Positions 12,751-24,677 of a stretch of 64,000 bases of DNA are shown in pieces. The position numbers and the translations under genes were made by a program. Source of the stretch: Limnanthes douglasii subsp. nivea (Eukaryota; Streptophyta; Magnoliopsida; Brassicales; Limnanthaceae); the NCBI GenBank assembly GCA_036936605.1, contig JAUPFV010000005.1, positions 191,206,958-191,270,957 on the forward strand. The letters are read 5' to 3'. The notes below the pieces were generated by a model. The model had not been told where the DNA came from. It did not search any database and saw only the letters and a list, made by a program, of their open reading frames with translations. The first letter of the stretch is position 1, and each line of letters begins with the position of its first letter.

Positions 12751-15700
12751 TCATACTTTTTTTTCCGAAGAATCAACATATTTTGTAGCAATAACTCCTG
12801 TAGTTAGAACATCATTTCTTGCCACATTATCTGCTTCGACGCTGGTGGTTTGGGAACTACTACTACCAATAATATTTTAATAAGCATTCAAATTTAAACT
12901 ATGAGGCCTTTTAATCTTAGAAAAAGACACCATAAATTACCCAAGTCAAGATCAAGGTACAGGGGAATGGAAATCAAGAACCATATGATTTTGGATATCT
13001 GTAGATGATTTTAAAGAAGGAGAAATTATCGTTATATGCTCTAGAAATCAAATTTGACATTCCTTGGATAATTTCTTATGATAATTATTATATTATGATG
13101 ACATAAAATTTAATTTCTTATAAAGTTCATCAGCAATAGTCTTGGCATCTATAAGTTGATGGTCAGTTGCAGACTAAATTTCCTCTAAAAAATTATGAGA
13201 AGATTAAGAATCAATAAGCTTATTTTTCTGAGCTCCCGCAACTTTGCTTTGAATAAATGTCATTATATTAAAAAAATAAGGAGAAAATATATTTTTTGGC
13301 CAAATCATTATGAATATAAAGCAAATCGCTACTCAACTGACTCACAAGGAAAACTTTAAATTCCAACTCTTTAACAGTGGCTTTGAGCTTAATAGTCAAT
13401 CGTTGCTTGGATCTCGTCTTCTAATCCAAAGTATCTTTTAGATAAATACTTCCCTTAGTTGGCTTAAACTCTCATACAATAAAAGTTTGAAGTTCAACAA
13501 TATGAGTCGATGGGTCAATGTTGTCTTTGCACAACATAGTCAACCCATTAAATATAACTTGGAACAATAAACGAAATTCAATTTGGTACAACCAATATAA
13601 AAAAGAGGAAAACATAATGATAAATGTTAACATACCTCAAAACTCAAACTCAAATGATTTTGTGTCATTTCCAAAGGAGAACAATCGACAAGAAGAGCCC
13701 TCTGACTAGCTAGCATAACATAACGAGAAATAATCTCAAGAATATGTTCTAATGAAAATATTGGAAAACTTTCAGGAGAAATGAAAAGCACTTTGGACGA
13801 TTCAAATAACACATGGGTTCACAGAAACCCTAGAATTGGGAAGAGCAAACACAGGAGGAGACGAAGGCAACAAACTCTGTATATTTAAGAGTGAATTACT
13901 GATACTATTTGTAAAACAACTGATAAAGTATTTGCATAAATTTTAAAAAAATTATTAAAAAAACAAGGAGAATATGGACTACAAGGGAAAGAACATAACA
14001 AGTAGACTTGAAATCATATTCTTTTCAAAGGTCGTACATTCACCCACGATAATTGAGTTAATAGTTGATTCAACATGAGAAACTTACATAACAATAAGAG
14101 TTTGCGACAACTCAAGCTTTTGTCCATTAGAAGATGAACTAAAGGTTCTCAAATAGAAGGTCTCAACAATTTAGGAAGACTTTTCTTCTTTTGATAACTA
14201 GAAAGTTCAATAATATCGCCATACTCATTCGTAAGACCTGCATAAACCTTCTCTGTAGCCTCCCTTGTCAAAAAATCCATATCAAGTTCATAAATAGGTT
14301 CCTCCATAACTGACATATCAACTACATAAATGAGAACAATAGATTCCAACAAAATACGAGAGGATGGGGTGAAACCATAAAAAATTAGAAACAAAAGCAT
14401 GATCCAAAGTAAAAAAACAAATCATGGAGTAAAAGTAGCTACAAACAAGGCAAAAAAATTATGTTCCTTGATAACTTCATAAAAACCTACTTCATAAATA
14501 CACTAAGAACTGGGCTCAGTGGCACCAACAACAAAAGGATAAACATCTATAATAATATGTAATTTGTGTCTCATACTTGGTGAGACAACCTCTTTAACAC
14601 CATCATTTTTCACTTCAAAATGACAAATCCCTCTCTTGCTACTCAGGGTTCAATCACTACCACAATACCCTGATAAATCGAGGTAACATTAACTTGTTGG
14701 TAAAATAGAAACATCTTTAATAGAACCATTAACCTTCTTGCAATGAATCACTGGAGGATAACTATCAATAATGTTTTTTACCATTAGGCTTCTACTAACT
14801 CCTATCTTATTTGGAGAAGGTTCACAACTCCTTTCAAATGATCAGCTTTATCGTAGTCTCTTTATCAACAAAAGAACAAGTACAAAAAAATTATATAATC
14901 TCTAAGCCATACCAGAAACTATTATAAACAAAATGATTGGGAGTCATAATAGCAACATTCAAATTTTGAAACCTTGATGGCTTCTTCTGTCAAACGAGAA
15001 TACAACTCTTTGGTATGTTCCAGCCTTTCTTTAGAACTAGGCAATTTATTAGTAAGAGTTAAAAGGAAAAACGAAAAAATAAAATCTAATGCAAAAAATC
15101 AATAATAGAAAAGTTTAAGGAATAAAAACTTACACTTCGCGGACCACCTTCTACTAATCGAGGGTATTGCATGACCACAACTTGTCTCTCAGTCACTATA
15201 AACAATGACAAACTCGTTTTTCCAAATCGTGTTGCAATTGGGAAGATTTTGGAAAAATATTTCATGGTAATATGGAAGTAATAAGTGTTTATGCGACCTA
15301 ATACTTTATTACCATCAAGAAAATCATTCGTCGAGAAGCAACGACTAATCATCTTTATTAACTTGTAAAACACATCAACAACTTTTAACAAACAAATTTG
15401 AGTATCTTAAAAAAATTCAACAGAACCTTTACATAAAAAAAAACAAAAATCTTGATCAACAATAAAAGTCCATAAAACCACCTTGTTTCCTTCATCATTA
15501 AATGGAGTCTGCATATTTATGGGAAACCTAACGGTCAATTTCTCAGGAATAATCCAATCAACAAGTTTTTTACTATGTTATTCTTCAAAAGATAACGATA
15601 AGTATAGTTGGGATCTTAAAATAATTTCTCAACATTTGCACCACTTGGGCTAGAGACAAGAATATCCTCTAAAGATAAAGATGTGATCAGGGAATCAACA

Positions 15701-16290
15701 TTAACAAAGAAATAGTTACTTCCACCAACAACATAAAAATCATCAATAGATAAAGAAAAAACACTATGTGCTATTTTTTATTACCCAATTTTAATAACTT
15801 TCTTCGTTGAATCGCAAGAACGAACTGAGAGAAAGCATTCAAAAACACTTTTCCCAACATAAATTGTGCCACAATCATAACCAGCAACTTGCTTATCCCT
15901 ATCTTTTCTCAATTTAAAAAATTAAAAATTCAAAAATAGAAGTAGTTGGCTAAAAAAGATTGAGAAGCGAAAGGGAAGGAAATAAACAAACTTGTAAACT
16001 TGTAAAAGAGGATAAAAGAATATGGAAACGAATGGGTAAAATATTAATAAGCAAAACGGTATAGCAGTTCAACCAACACATCAAATGGTCAAAATTAATT
16101 AGAAAAAATAGAGGGTCTTGATAAAATAATATCAAAGGACTGCACGCGCATCTACTAAGTAAGTAATTTCATTACAAGCGCCAACTTTTGCAAAAACAAT
16201 TGCATGTGCAAAGAAATTAAAATAGACACTCCAATTTCAAGAGTATAATTACTTACAAAAAAACATAAAACTAAGTCCACTGTTTGCAAA
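12751..16290 (-). pseudogene. Decayed, apparently intron-bearing gene of unknown family, copy 1
   Basis: Read on the minus strand. Coding-like blocks are 15905-15790 (YDCGTIYVGKSVFECFLSVR), 15755-15625 (SIDDFYVVGGSNYFFVNVDS), 15535-15134 (TVRFPINMQTPFNDEGNKV, later GRINTYYFHITM) up to a gtaagt donor at 15133-15128, 14400-14149, and 13812-13636 ending at a gtatgt donor (13635-13630). A long last block runs from about 13558 to a stop at 12753-12751. The last block has a Lys- and Leu-rich character (ELEFKVFLVSQLSSDLLYIH) and ends near KYVDSSEKKV. Eight in-frame stops fall between 13206 and 12877. The family was not recognised. Its position next to polypurine-tract-like repeats suggests a retroelement antisense ORF, but a host gene fragment is possible. 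Confidence 0.55.
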
Positions 16291-16375
16291 ATGTACAAAG
16301 TACAAAAATATATTCTTAAAAATTATCATTCGCTGAGATAAGCAAAAAATACTTTGGCCGAAGGGACAAAGAATA

Positions 16376-16664
16376 AATTTTATAGCCCTTAACTTTAGCC
16401 TTCAAGAAGGACTAAAGGAGCTATTAAAAAAAACATACGGGAATCAATTTCTTTAAACATAAATTTATTCCAATCGTATAATTACTTAAGAATAAAAACA
16501 AGTGCTAGTAATGCACATTGTATTTAATATACAAATAGTTTTCCCATAATTATAATTCGCCAAAATTAGCAATAATTTGTCGTAGGTGAATATATAAAGG
16601 TAATATAATTTTATAGCCCTTAGCTTCAATCTTCAAGGAGGACTAAAAGGATTACTTAAAAAAT
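16376..16664 (+). repeat. Two direct repeats of about 57 bp, polypurine-tract-like, in copy 1
   Basis: aaattttatagcccttaact at 16376 and aattttatagcccttagctt near 16608 each lead into a short palindrome and a purine run (gaaggactaaaggagc and ggaggactaaaagg). They are about 231 bases apart. The arrangement of palindrome, then GGAxCTAA and a G-rich run, matches the 3' LTR border of element B at 41369-41405. Confidence 0.6.
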
Positions 16665-16679
16665 CTTATTCCTTTCCCT

Positions 16680-16742
16680 ATTTAACAATGTATAAAGGTA
16701 ATATAATCTTAAAAATTTTATAGCACATTGTATAATTTAACC
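16680..16742. other. Spacer between the two tandem units
   Basis: These 63 AT-rich bases reuse scraps of the unit end (tataaaggtaatataat, aaattttatag). This suggests a rearranged junction rather than an insertion. Confidence 0.5.
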
Positions 16743-16902
16743 CAGGTTTGTTTAAGATACAAAGACTCGTTCATACAAAAATAAAAATAAGTACTCATAA
16801 AAGCAGAAAAGAGTCTTATAAACATACAAAACATGTTTTCAAAAGCTATAGGCAGTACAAAAAAGGCCTTCAAAAGGTATAAATAATGTAATAAAGTACA
16901 AA

Positions 16903-19900
16903 TCATACTTTATTTTCCGAAGAATCAACATATTTTGTAGCAATAGCTTTTGTAGTTAGAACATCATTTCTTGCCACATTATCTGCTTCAACGCCAGTGG
17001 TTTGGGAACTACTACCCCCAATAATATTTTAATAAGCATTCAAATTTAAACTGTGAGGCCTTTTAATCTTAGAAAAAGACACCATAAATTACCCAACTCA
17101 AGATCAAGGTACAGGGGAATGGAAATCAAGAACCATATGATTTTGGATATCTGCAGATGATTTTAAAGAAGGAGAAATTATCGTTATATGCTCTAGAAAT
17201 CAAATTTGACATTCCTTGGATAATTTCTTATGATAATTATTATATTATGATGACATAAAATTTTATTTCTTATGAAGTTCATCAGCAATAGTCTTGGCAT
17301 CTATAAGTTGATGGTCAGTTGCAGACTAAATTTCCTCTAAGAAATTATGAGAAGATTAAGAATCAATAAGCTTATTTTTCTGAGCTCCCGCAACTTTGCT
17401 TTGAATAAATGTCATTATATAAAAAAAATAAGGAGAAAATATATTTTTTGGCCAAATCATTATGAATATAAAGCAAATCACTACTCAACTGACTCACAAG
17501 GAAAACTTTAAATTCCAACTCTTTAACAGTGGCTTTGAGCTTAATAGTCAATCATTTCTTGGATCTCGTCTTCTAATCCAAAGTATCTTTTAGATAAATA
17601 CTTCCCTTAGTTGGCTTAAACTCTCATACAATAAAAGTTTGAAGTTCAACAATATGAGTCGAGGGGTCAATGTTGTCTTTGCACAACATAGTCAACCCAT
17701 GAAATATAACCTGGAACAATAAATGAAATTAAATTTGGTACAACCAAAATAAAATAGAGGAAAACATAATGCTAAATGTTAACATACCTCAAAACTCAAG
17801 CTCAAATAATTTTGTGTCATTTCCAAAGGAGAACAATCGACAAGAAGAGCCCTCTGACTAGCTAGCATAACATAACGAGAAACAATCTCAAGAATATGTT
17901 CTAATGAAAATATTGGAAAAATTACACGAGAAATAAAAAGCACTTTGGACGATTAAAATAACACATGGGTTCACAGAAACCCTAGAATTGGGAAGAGCAA
18001 ACATAGGAGGAGACGAAGGCAACAAACTCTGTACATTTAAGAGTGAATTACTACTACTATCGGTAAAAAAACTGATAAAGTATTTGCATAAAGTTTTAAA
18101 AAAATTATTAAAAAAATAAGGAGAATATGGACTACAAGGGAAGGAACATAACAAGTAGACTTGAAATCATATTCTTTTCAAAGGTCGCACATTCACCCAC
18201 GATAATTGAGTTGATAGTTGATCAACATGAGAAACTTACATAACAATAAGAGTTTGAGACAACTCAGGCTTTTGTCCATTAGAAGATGAACTAAAGGTTC
18301 AACAATTTAGGAAGAATTTTCTTCTTTTGATCACTAGAAAGTTCAATAATATCGTTATACTCATTCCTAAGACCTGCATAAACCTTCCCTGTAGCCTCTC
18401 TTGTCAAAAAATCCATATCAAGTTCATGAATAAGTTCCTCCATAACTGACATATCAACTACATAAATTAGAACAATAGACTCTAACAAAATACGAGAGGA
18501 TGGGGTGAAACCATCAAAAAAACTAGAAGTAAAAACATGATCCAAATTAAAAAAAACAAATCATAGAGTAAAAGTAGCTACAAACAAGGCAAAAAAAATG
18601 TGTTCATTGATAACTTCATAAAAACCTGCTTCATAAATACACTAAGAACTGGGCTCAGTGGCACCAACAACAAAAGCATAAACATCTATAATAATATGTA
18701 ATTTGTGTCTCATACTTGGTGAGACAACTTCTTCAACACCATCATTTTTCACTTTAAAATGAAAAATCCCTCTCTTTCTACTCAGGGTTCAATCACTACC
18801 ACAATACCCTGATAAATCGAGGAAACATTAACTTGTTGGTAAAATAGAAACACCTTTAATATAACCATTAACCTTCTTGCAATGAATCACTGGATGATAA
18901 CTATCAATAATGTTTTTTACCATTGGGCTTCCAACTAACTCCTATCTTATTTGGAGAAGGTTCACAACTCCTTTCAAATGATCAGCTTTATCATAGTCTA
19001 TTTATCAACAAAAGAACAAGTACAAAAAATTTCTATAATCTCTAAGCCGTACCAGAAACAATGATAAACAAAATGATTGGGAGTCATAATAGCAACATTC
19101 AAATTTTGAAACCTTGATGGCTTCTTCTGTCAAACGAAAATACAACTCTTTGGTATGTTCCAGCCTTTTTTTAGAACTAGGCAATTTATTAGTAAGAGTT
19201 AAAAGGAAAAACGAAAAAATAAAATCTAATTCAAAAAATCAATAAAAATAGAAAAGTTTAAGGAATAAAAACTTACACTTTGCGGACCACCTTCTGCTAA
19301 TCGAGGGTATTGCATGACCACAACTTGTCTCTCAGTCACTATAAACAATGACAAACTCGTTTCTCCAAATCGTGTTGTAATTGGGAAGATTTTGGAAAAA
19401 TGTTCCATGGTAATATGGAAGTAATAAGTGTTTATGCGACCTAATACTTTATCACCATCAAGAAAATCATTCGTCGAGAAGCAACGACTAATCTTCTTTA
19501 TTAATTTGTAAAGCACATCAACAACCTTTAACAAACAAATTTCAACAGAACCTTTAGATAAAAGAAAACAAAAATCTTGATCAACAATAAAAGTACATAA
19601 AACCACCTTGTTTCCTTCATCATTAAATGGAGTCTGCATATTTATGGGAAACCTAACGGTCATTTTCTCATAAATAATCCAATCAACAAGTTTTTTACTA
19701 TATTATTCTTCAAAAGATAACGATAAGTATAGTTGGGATCTTCAAATAATTACTCAATATTTACACCACTTGGGCTAGCGACAAGAATATCCTCTAAAGA
19801 TAAAGATGTGATCAGAGAATCAACATTAACAAAGAAACAATTACTTCCACCAAAAACATAAAAATCATCAATATGTGCTATTTTTTATTACCTAACTTTA

Positions 19901-20290
19901 ATAACTTTCTTCGTTAAATCGCAAGTACGAACTGAGAGAAAGAATTCAAAGACCATTTTCCCAACATAAATTGTGCCACAATCATAACCAACGACTTGCT
20001 TATCCCTATCTTTTCTCAATTTAAAAAATTAAAACTTTAAAAATAGATTTAGTTGGCTAAAAAAGACTAAGAAGCGAAAGGGAAGGAAATAAGCAAACTT
20101 GTAAAAGAGGATAAAAGAATATGGGAACGCATGGGTAAAATATTTATAAGAAAAATTGTATAGCAGTTCAACCAACACATCAAATGGTCAAAATTAATTA
20201 GAAAAAATAGAGGGTCTTGATAAAATAATATCAAAGGACTGCGCGCGCACCTACTAAGTAATTTCATTACAAGCGCCAACTTTTGCAAAA
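16903..20290 (-). pseudogene. Decayed, apparently intron-bearing gene of unknown family, copy 2
   Basis: Second copy of the 12751-16290 gene. The block at 19663-19226 is open through MQTPFNDEGNKVVLCTF and GRINTYYFHITMEHF to the gtaagt donor at 19276-19271. The intron before the last block ends in CAG at 17713-17711, where copy 1 has a changed base and only AAG. The stop codon is at 16905-16903. All eight in-frame stops of the last block of copy 1 are also present here, so the gene was dead before the duplication. The block at 18545-18291 corresponds to 14400-14149 in copy 1 but lacks 12 bases near its end. Confidence 0.55.
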
Positions 20291-20471
20291 AAAAATTACA
20301 TGTGCAAAGAAATTAAAATAGACCCTCCAATTTCAAGAGTATAATAACTTACAGAAAAACATAAAAATAAGTCCACTATTTGCACAATGTACAAAGTACA
20401 AAAATATATTCTTAAAAATTATCATTCGCTGAGATAAGCAAAAAATACTTTGGCCGAAGGGACAAATAATA

Positions 20472-20753
20472 AATTTTATAGCCCTTAACTTTAGCCTTAA
20501 GAAGGACTAAGGGAGCTATTAAAAAACATAAGGGAATCAATTTCTTCAAACATAAATTTATTCCAATCGTATAATTATTTAAGAATAAAAACAAGTGCTA
20601 GTACTGCACATTGTATTAAATATACAAATAGTTCCCCATAATTATAATTCGCCAAAATTAGCAATAATTTGTTTTAGGTGAATATATAAAGGTAATAAAA
20701 TTTAATAGCCCTTAACTTCAATCTTCAAGGAGGACTAAAAGGACTACTTAAAA
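20472..20753 (+). repeat. Two polypurine-tract-like direct repeats in copy 2
   Basis: Counterparts of 16376-16664: aattttatagcccttaactt at about 20472 and taatagcccttaacttcaat near 20702, each followed by a purine-rich run (gaaggactaagggagc and ggaggactaaaagg). Confidence 0.6.
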
Positions 20754-20768
20754 AATCATATTCCTTTC

Positions 20769-21881
20769 CATGTCCTTCATTTAGGAGTCGGGGTTACTAT
20801 AATACTTATGCAAATACGTTGGGCGAAAATCTGAGAACAATCAGACAAATGATGACGAAAGAAAAATAAATAAAATTTAGGCAAAAATAAAAACTTCACA
20901 AAAGCAAGAGAACCTTTAACAAATAATAACGAATACATTCAAGAACTGTCAACAACAACTCAAACTTTTTTAAGCAAAACAATCAAAAGATAATAGATGC
21001 TTCACGATAAACGATAGGTGTCTCGACAAAGACAAAAAAACACTTCGGCCAATAACAAAAACAATTCAAAAACCGTTGAAGTAGTTTTCTTTCAATACTC
21101 TCATCAAAAATAGGCTACTAATGATAAAAATGTAATTAGTTCTGTTATGCCCATCAATTTATCCATATATATGAATATCCACAACAAATTAAAATAATTA
21201 AAAAAATATAAATCATTATCTCCAAATATGACGAAATTATTTATTGTAACATTAAAAAGATAAATAAAAATATAATATTCATGTATTTTTTTACAACTCT
21301 TCCAAATCAATTTTAGCTATCCAAATATATCGATGCCGATCATTATAACTATATAAACATTATGATAGAACAAATACAAATTCAATATCTGTTTGTGAAG
21401 ATCTTAATTTTGTATTTTTTCATTTGTTTTAAATGTGAAAAATACAAATTCAATTTTGGTTTGTGAAGATTGTAATTTTGTATTGTTTCATTTGTTTCTT
21501 ATTTAGTTATATGCATTTTGGAATAAAAATAAGGAAAGAAGAATAATGTAAAAGTCAATCCAAGTGAGGCATTAACTTTATAAATTCCAACTCCATATAG
21601 GTGTCCATAGCAAAAGATGCTATTCTCTCTCCCCTTCCGCCCCACAATTTATAGTTATTTCTAGAGAGAGAAAAATCATAAAAATTAAATAAACAATTAA
21701 TATTTATAATTCTGCGCGCACACACACACAATTTTAGCAGCAAGAAGCAAATGTGTTAAAAATGAGCTGTTTATCACTGCACTTCTTTAAAATCACTCTA
21801 ACCAACTTCCTTCACATGCCCTCTGTTTACTACCACCATCATAACTCTCTCTCCCTCTTCCTTCTTCCATAGTAGCTAGAA
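20769..21881. other. Intergenic region upstream of the receptor kinase gene
   Basis: The first part (to about 21070) is A-rich and contains aaacacttcggccaataac, which resembles a motif in the tandem units and may be their right-hand continuation. From about 21500 the sequence holds short pyrimidine runs and a (CA)n run at about 21718-21731, and is likely promoter and 5' leader of the kinase gene. No other gene was seen. Confidence 0.4.
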
Positions 21882-21908
21882 ATGTGGTATCAATTTAAGA
21901 AATCATGA
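21882..21908 (+). promoter_or_regulatory. Upstream ORF overlapping the kinase start (ATGA)
   Basis: An ATG at 21882 opens eight codons (MWYQFKKS). Its TGA at 21906-21908 overlaps the main ATG at 21905 as ATGA. Such a layout can couple termination to re-initiation. It matters only if the transcript starts upstream of 21882, which cannot be seen here. Confidence 0.45.
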
Positions 21909-24677
21909 GTTTCTTCAACTTTAAAACCCATTTATTGCGAAAACCCACTACTCTCTTGATTGTTTCATCACTTTTTGCTTTTCTGATTCCCTCTTTTGGA
22001 CTCACTACTGATGGTATTCTCTTGCTTTCTTTCAAATACTCTGTTATTAGCGATCCTCTGTTTTCGCTACAGACTTGGAACTACAACGACGACACGCCCT
22101 GTTCATGGCATGGAGTCACCTGCTCCGGCGACGGCTCTTTTCGTGTCGTCGTTTTGTCGCTTCCTGATTCACAGCTTCTCGGTTCCATCCCGGCTGATCT
22201 GGGTATGCTCCAATGCCTTAAGAGACTCGACCTCTCTAATAATTCCTTGAATGGCTCTTTGCCGGAATCGATTTTCGCTTTAAGCGAGCTCCGGTTTCTC
22301 GATTTGTCTAATAATATGATCTCCGGTGAGATTCCGCCGAGTGTGGCGCTCTCCACGAGCCTGCAGTTCTTGAATCTGTCCGATAACGCTTTGGCGGGAA
22401 AATTACCCGCTAATTTGACCGTTCTCGATAATCTGATTGTTGTTTCGTTGAAGAACAATTACCTTTCTGGTGAGCTTCTCAGAGGGTTTGGGTCGGTGCA
22501 GGTTTTGGATCTTTCTTCGAATCTGATAAACGGGTCTTTACCGCCCGATTTTGGTGGCGATAATATCAAATACTTGAATATTTCTTACAACCGCATCTCC
22601 GGCGAAATCCCACCGGAATTCATGGAATTTATCCCGAAGAACGCGAAGCTGGATCTCTCTTACAACAATCTCACGGGTCAAATCCCGGATTCGGGGCTTT
22701 TCAAGAATCAAGAATTCCGTTCTTTCGATGGTAACCCGAATCTTTGCGGTCACCCGACTCGAAACCCATGTCCGGTTCGTCCTCCCCCTCCTTCTCCTAC
22801 ACCTCCTACTCCTCCTACTCCTCCTACTCTTAGTCCTCCTACTCTTAGTCCTACTACTCCGCCTGCTAACGGATCCTCACCAAATTCTCCTCCCGCGATC
22901 GCGGCTATCCCGAAAACGATTGGTTCAAACGCGGCCTCCGACCCGGCCTCAGCAAACCGGTCGAAAAATAATACTCACGCCCGGTTAAAGCCCTTGGTTA
23001 TAATAGCAATCATAGTAGGAGACTTCATAGGAATCGGACTCTTAGCAATGGTGGTTTTCTTCGTGTACAAATCAAAGAGAAAACAAAATGTCAAAAACGC
23101 CCTTAGAAAAGAAGTTAACGAAGCTAAAGACATCGCTGCATCATCGTCCTCGTCGGAAGCCAGAGGCTTCTCAAAATGGTCGTGTCTACGAAAAAGAGTA
23201 GACGAAGAAGTATCAGAGTCCGAATCCGAATCCGAAGAAGAAAAAAACCAAACCGAGAAATATCAGCACGATCAACAACATCAAAAGCCGAGAGACAACG
23301 GGACATTATTGACATTCGATGGAGACGAAGAGCTAGAAATCGAGACATTGTTAAAAGCATCGGCTTATATATTAGGAGCCTCCGGTTCGAGCATAATGTA
23401 CAAGGCCGTACTCGAAGACGGTACCGCCTTGGCTGTTCGAAGGATTGGTGAAAGCTACGCGGACCGGTTCCGGAATTTCGAGACACAGGTTCGGGTCATT
23501 GCCAAGCTGGTTCACCCTAACCTAGTCCGGATTCGTGGGTTTTATTGGGGTGTTGACGAAAAACTTATTATTTACGATTTCGTCCCTAACGGCAGCCTAG
23601 CAAATGCTCGCCACCGTGAGTTTTCTTTCTCTTAACTCCGTGTTATTACCGTCGATTATGCGTATGATAGTAGAAGTAGGTGAATTCTTATTTAATGCAT
23701 GGGAGAGAGTCAATGGTGTGTGTCTTTGCCTTGGTCATGATTTGTTGCTTATCGTTGGCCCTACGGCGCTTCATAGCCAATGACCTATAGGTACTTGAAA
23801 CTTGTACTAACCCCACAATTTAAATTTTGATATATGATATTGATGATAACAGGTCATTCAGTACTAATGTGATATAGAAATGTCGAATTAGGGTTTATGA
23901 ATAGTGTGTATTTCTTTAGTATAAGACAAAGTTGGTACAAATTTGTTCATGTCTCAAGGATTTTGTGCTGATTTTTATGCTCTTATTGAATGCTTAGGCA
24001 AAGTTGGCTCTTCACCTTGTCATCTACCGTGGGACGCCCGGCTCAGGATCGCAAAAGGGGTAGCAAGAGGGCTATTGTATCTCCACGAGAAAAAACACGT
24101 CCACGGAAACTTGAAACCGAGTAATATACTTTTAGGATTGGACATGGAACCCAAGATCGGTGATTTCGGGCTTGATAAACTTCTAATGGGCGAAACAAGT
24201 TACAAAGCTGGAGGATCGTCTAGAATTTTCGGAAGCAAACGGTCAACAATATCGCGCGATAGTTTCCACGATATAGTACCAGGCCGAAGTCCAAGCCCCA
24301 GCCCGAGTCCTAGCTCAGTAGGTTGTGTCTCACCTTATCACGCGCCCGAGTGTCTTAGGAACCTTAAGCCGAATCCGAAATGGGATATGTACTCGTTTGG
24401 TGTCATACTGCTCGAATTACTAACAGGAAAAATAATAGTTGTGGATGAATTAGGTCAAGGAAACGGACTTGTAATAGAAGACAAGTTCCGGGCATTACGA
24501 ATGGCTGATGTGGCGATTCGAGCTGACTTGGAAGGCAAGGAAGAAGCCTTACTAGCTTGCTTCAAGATAGGTTACAGTTGTGCATCTCCGGTTCCACAAA
24601 AGAGACCAACAATGAAAGAAGTTATTCAAGCTCTTGAAAAGTTTCCGGTTTCGTCTCCGATTTTATCTTTCTATTAA
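21905..24677 (+). CDS. LRR receptor-like protein kinase, probable pseudokinase (At5g67280/At4g34220 type)
   Basis: Two exons, 21905-23615 and 23998-24677, with a 382-base GT-AG intron in phase 1, give 796 residues. In order: a signal peptide (about 1-32), an N-terminal LRR cap with the pair CSWHGVTC, about seven leucine-rich repeats to residue 270, a Pro-rich outer spacer (about 290-320), a membrane span (about 362-388, VIIAIIVGDFIGIGLLAMVV), an acidic Ser/Glu stretch (about 437-466) and a kinase-like domain from about 480. Key catalytic residues differ: the VAIK lysine is Arg (ALAVRRIGE) and HRD is HGN (HVHGNLKPSN). DFG is kept (about 625) and the activation segment has an SP-rich insert. 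These changes are typical of this LRR-RLK family, so it probably signals as a plasma-membrane pseudokinase; the ligand is unknown. The first exon alone would stop at 23635 with EFSFS, which is intron read-through. Confidence 0.93.

Larger units (their letters stand above)
12592..16679. repeat. Tandem unit, copy 1 of a direct duplication (about 4.1 kb)
   Basis: The unit starts at aggtttgtctaagatacaaag and ends at aaaaaatcttattcctttcc. The same order of sequence recurs at 16743-20768 with an offset of about 4151 bases. By eye the copies are more than 90 percent identical, with small indels such as a 12-base block near 14150-14165 that is missing in copy 2. The two copies are separated by 63 bases. 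No terminal inverted repeats were found. The content is described under the minus-strand pseudogene and the short repeats. Confidence 0.9.
16743..20768. repeat. Tandem unit, copy 2 of a direct duplication
   Basis: Starts at aggtttgtttaagatacaaag and ends at aaaaaatcatattcctttcc. It is collinear with 12592-16679 throughout. The order of coding-like blocks, stops and the two 57-bp repeats is the same. Confidence 0.9.

Noticed and set aside
13518..13709. Plus-strand ORF in tandem unit copy 1
   Set aside because: It lies opposite the better-supported minus-strand block and its donor and intron; a shadow.
12592..20768. The two 4.1-kb units as LTRs of one large retrotransposon
   Set aside because: Only 63 bases lie between them, there is no internal coding region or primer-binding site, and the units hold a coding-like gene on the minus strand.
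22728..22988. Leu-rich ORF in another frame of the receptor kinase
   Set aside because: It is a shadow of the CCT/ACT repeat encoding the Pro-rich spacer.
23176..23486. Arg-rich ORFs on both strands in the receptor kinase
   Set aside because: Shadows of the acidic Ser/Glu stretch in the real frame.
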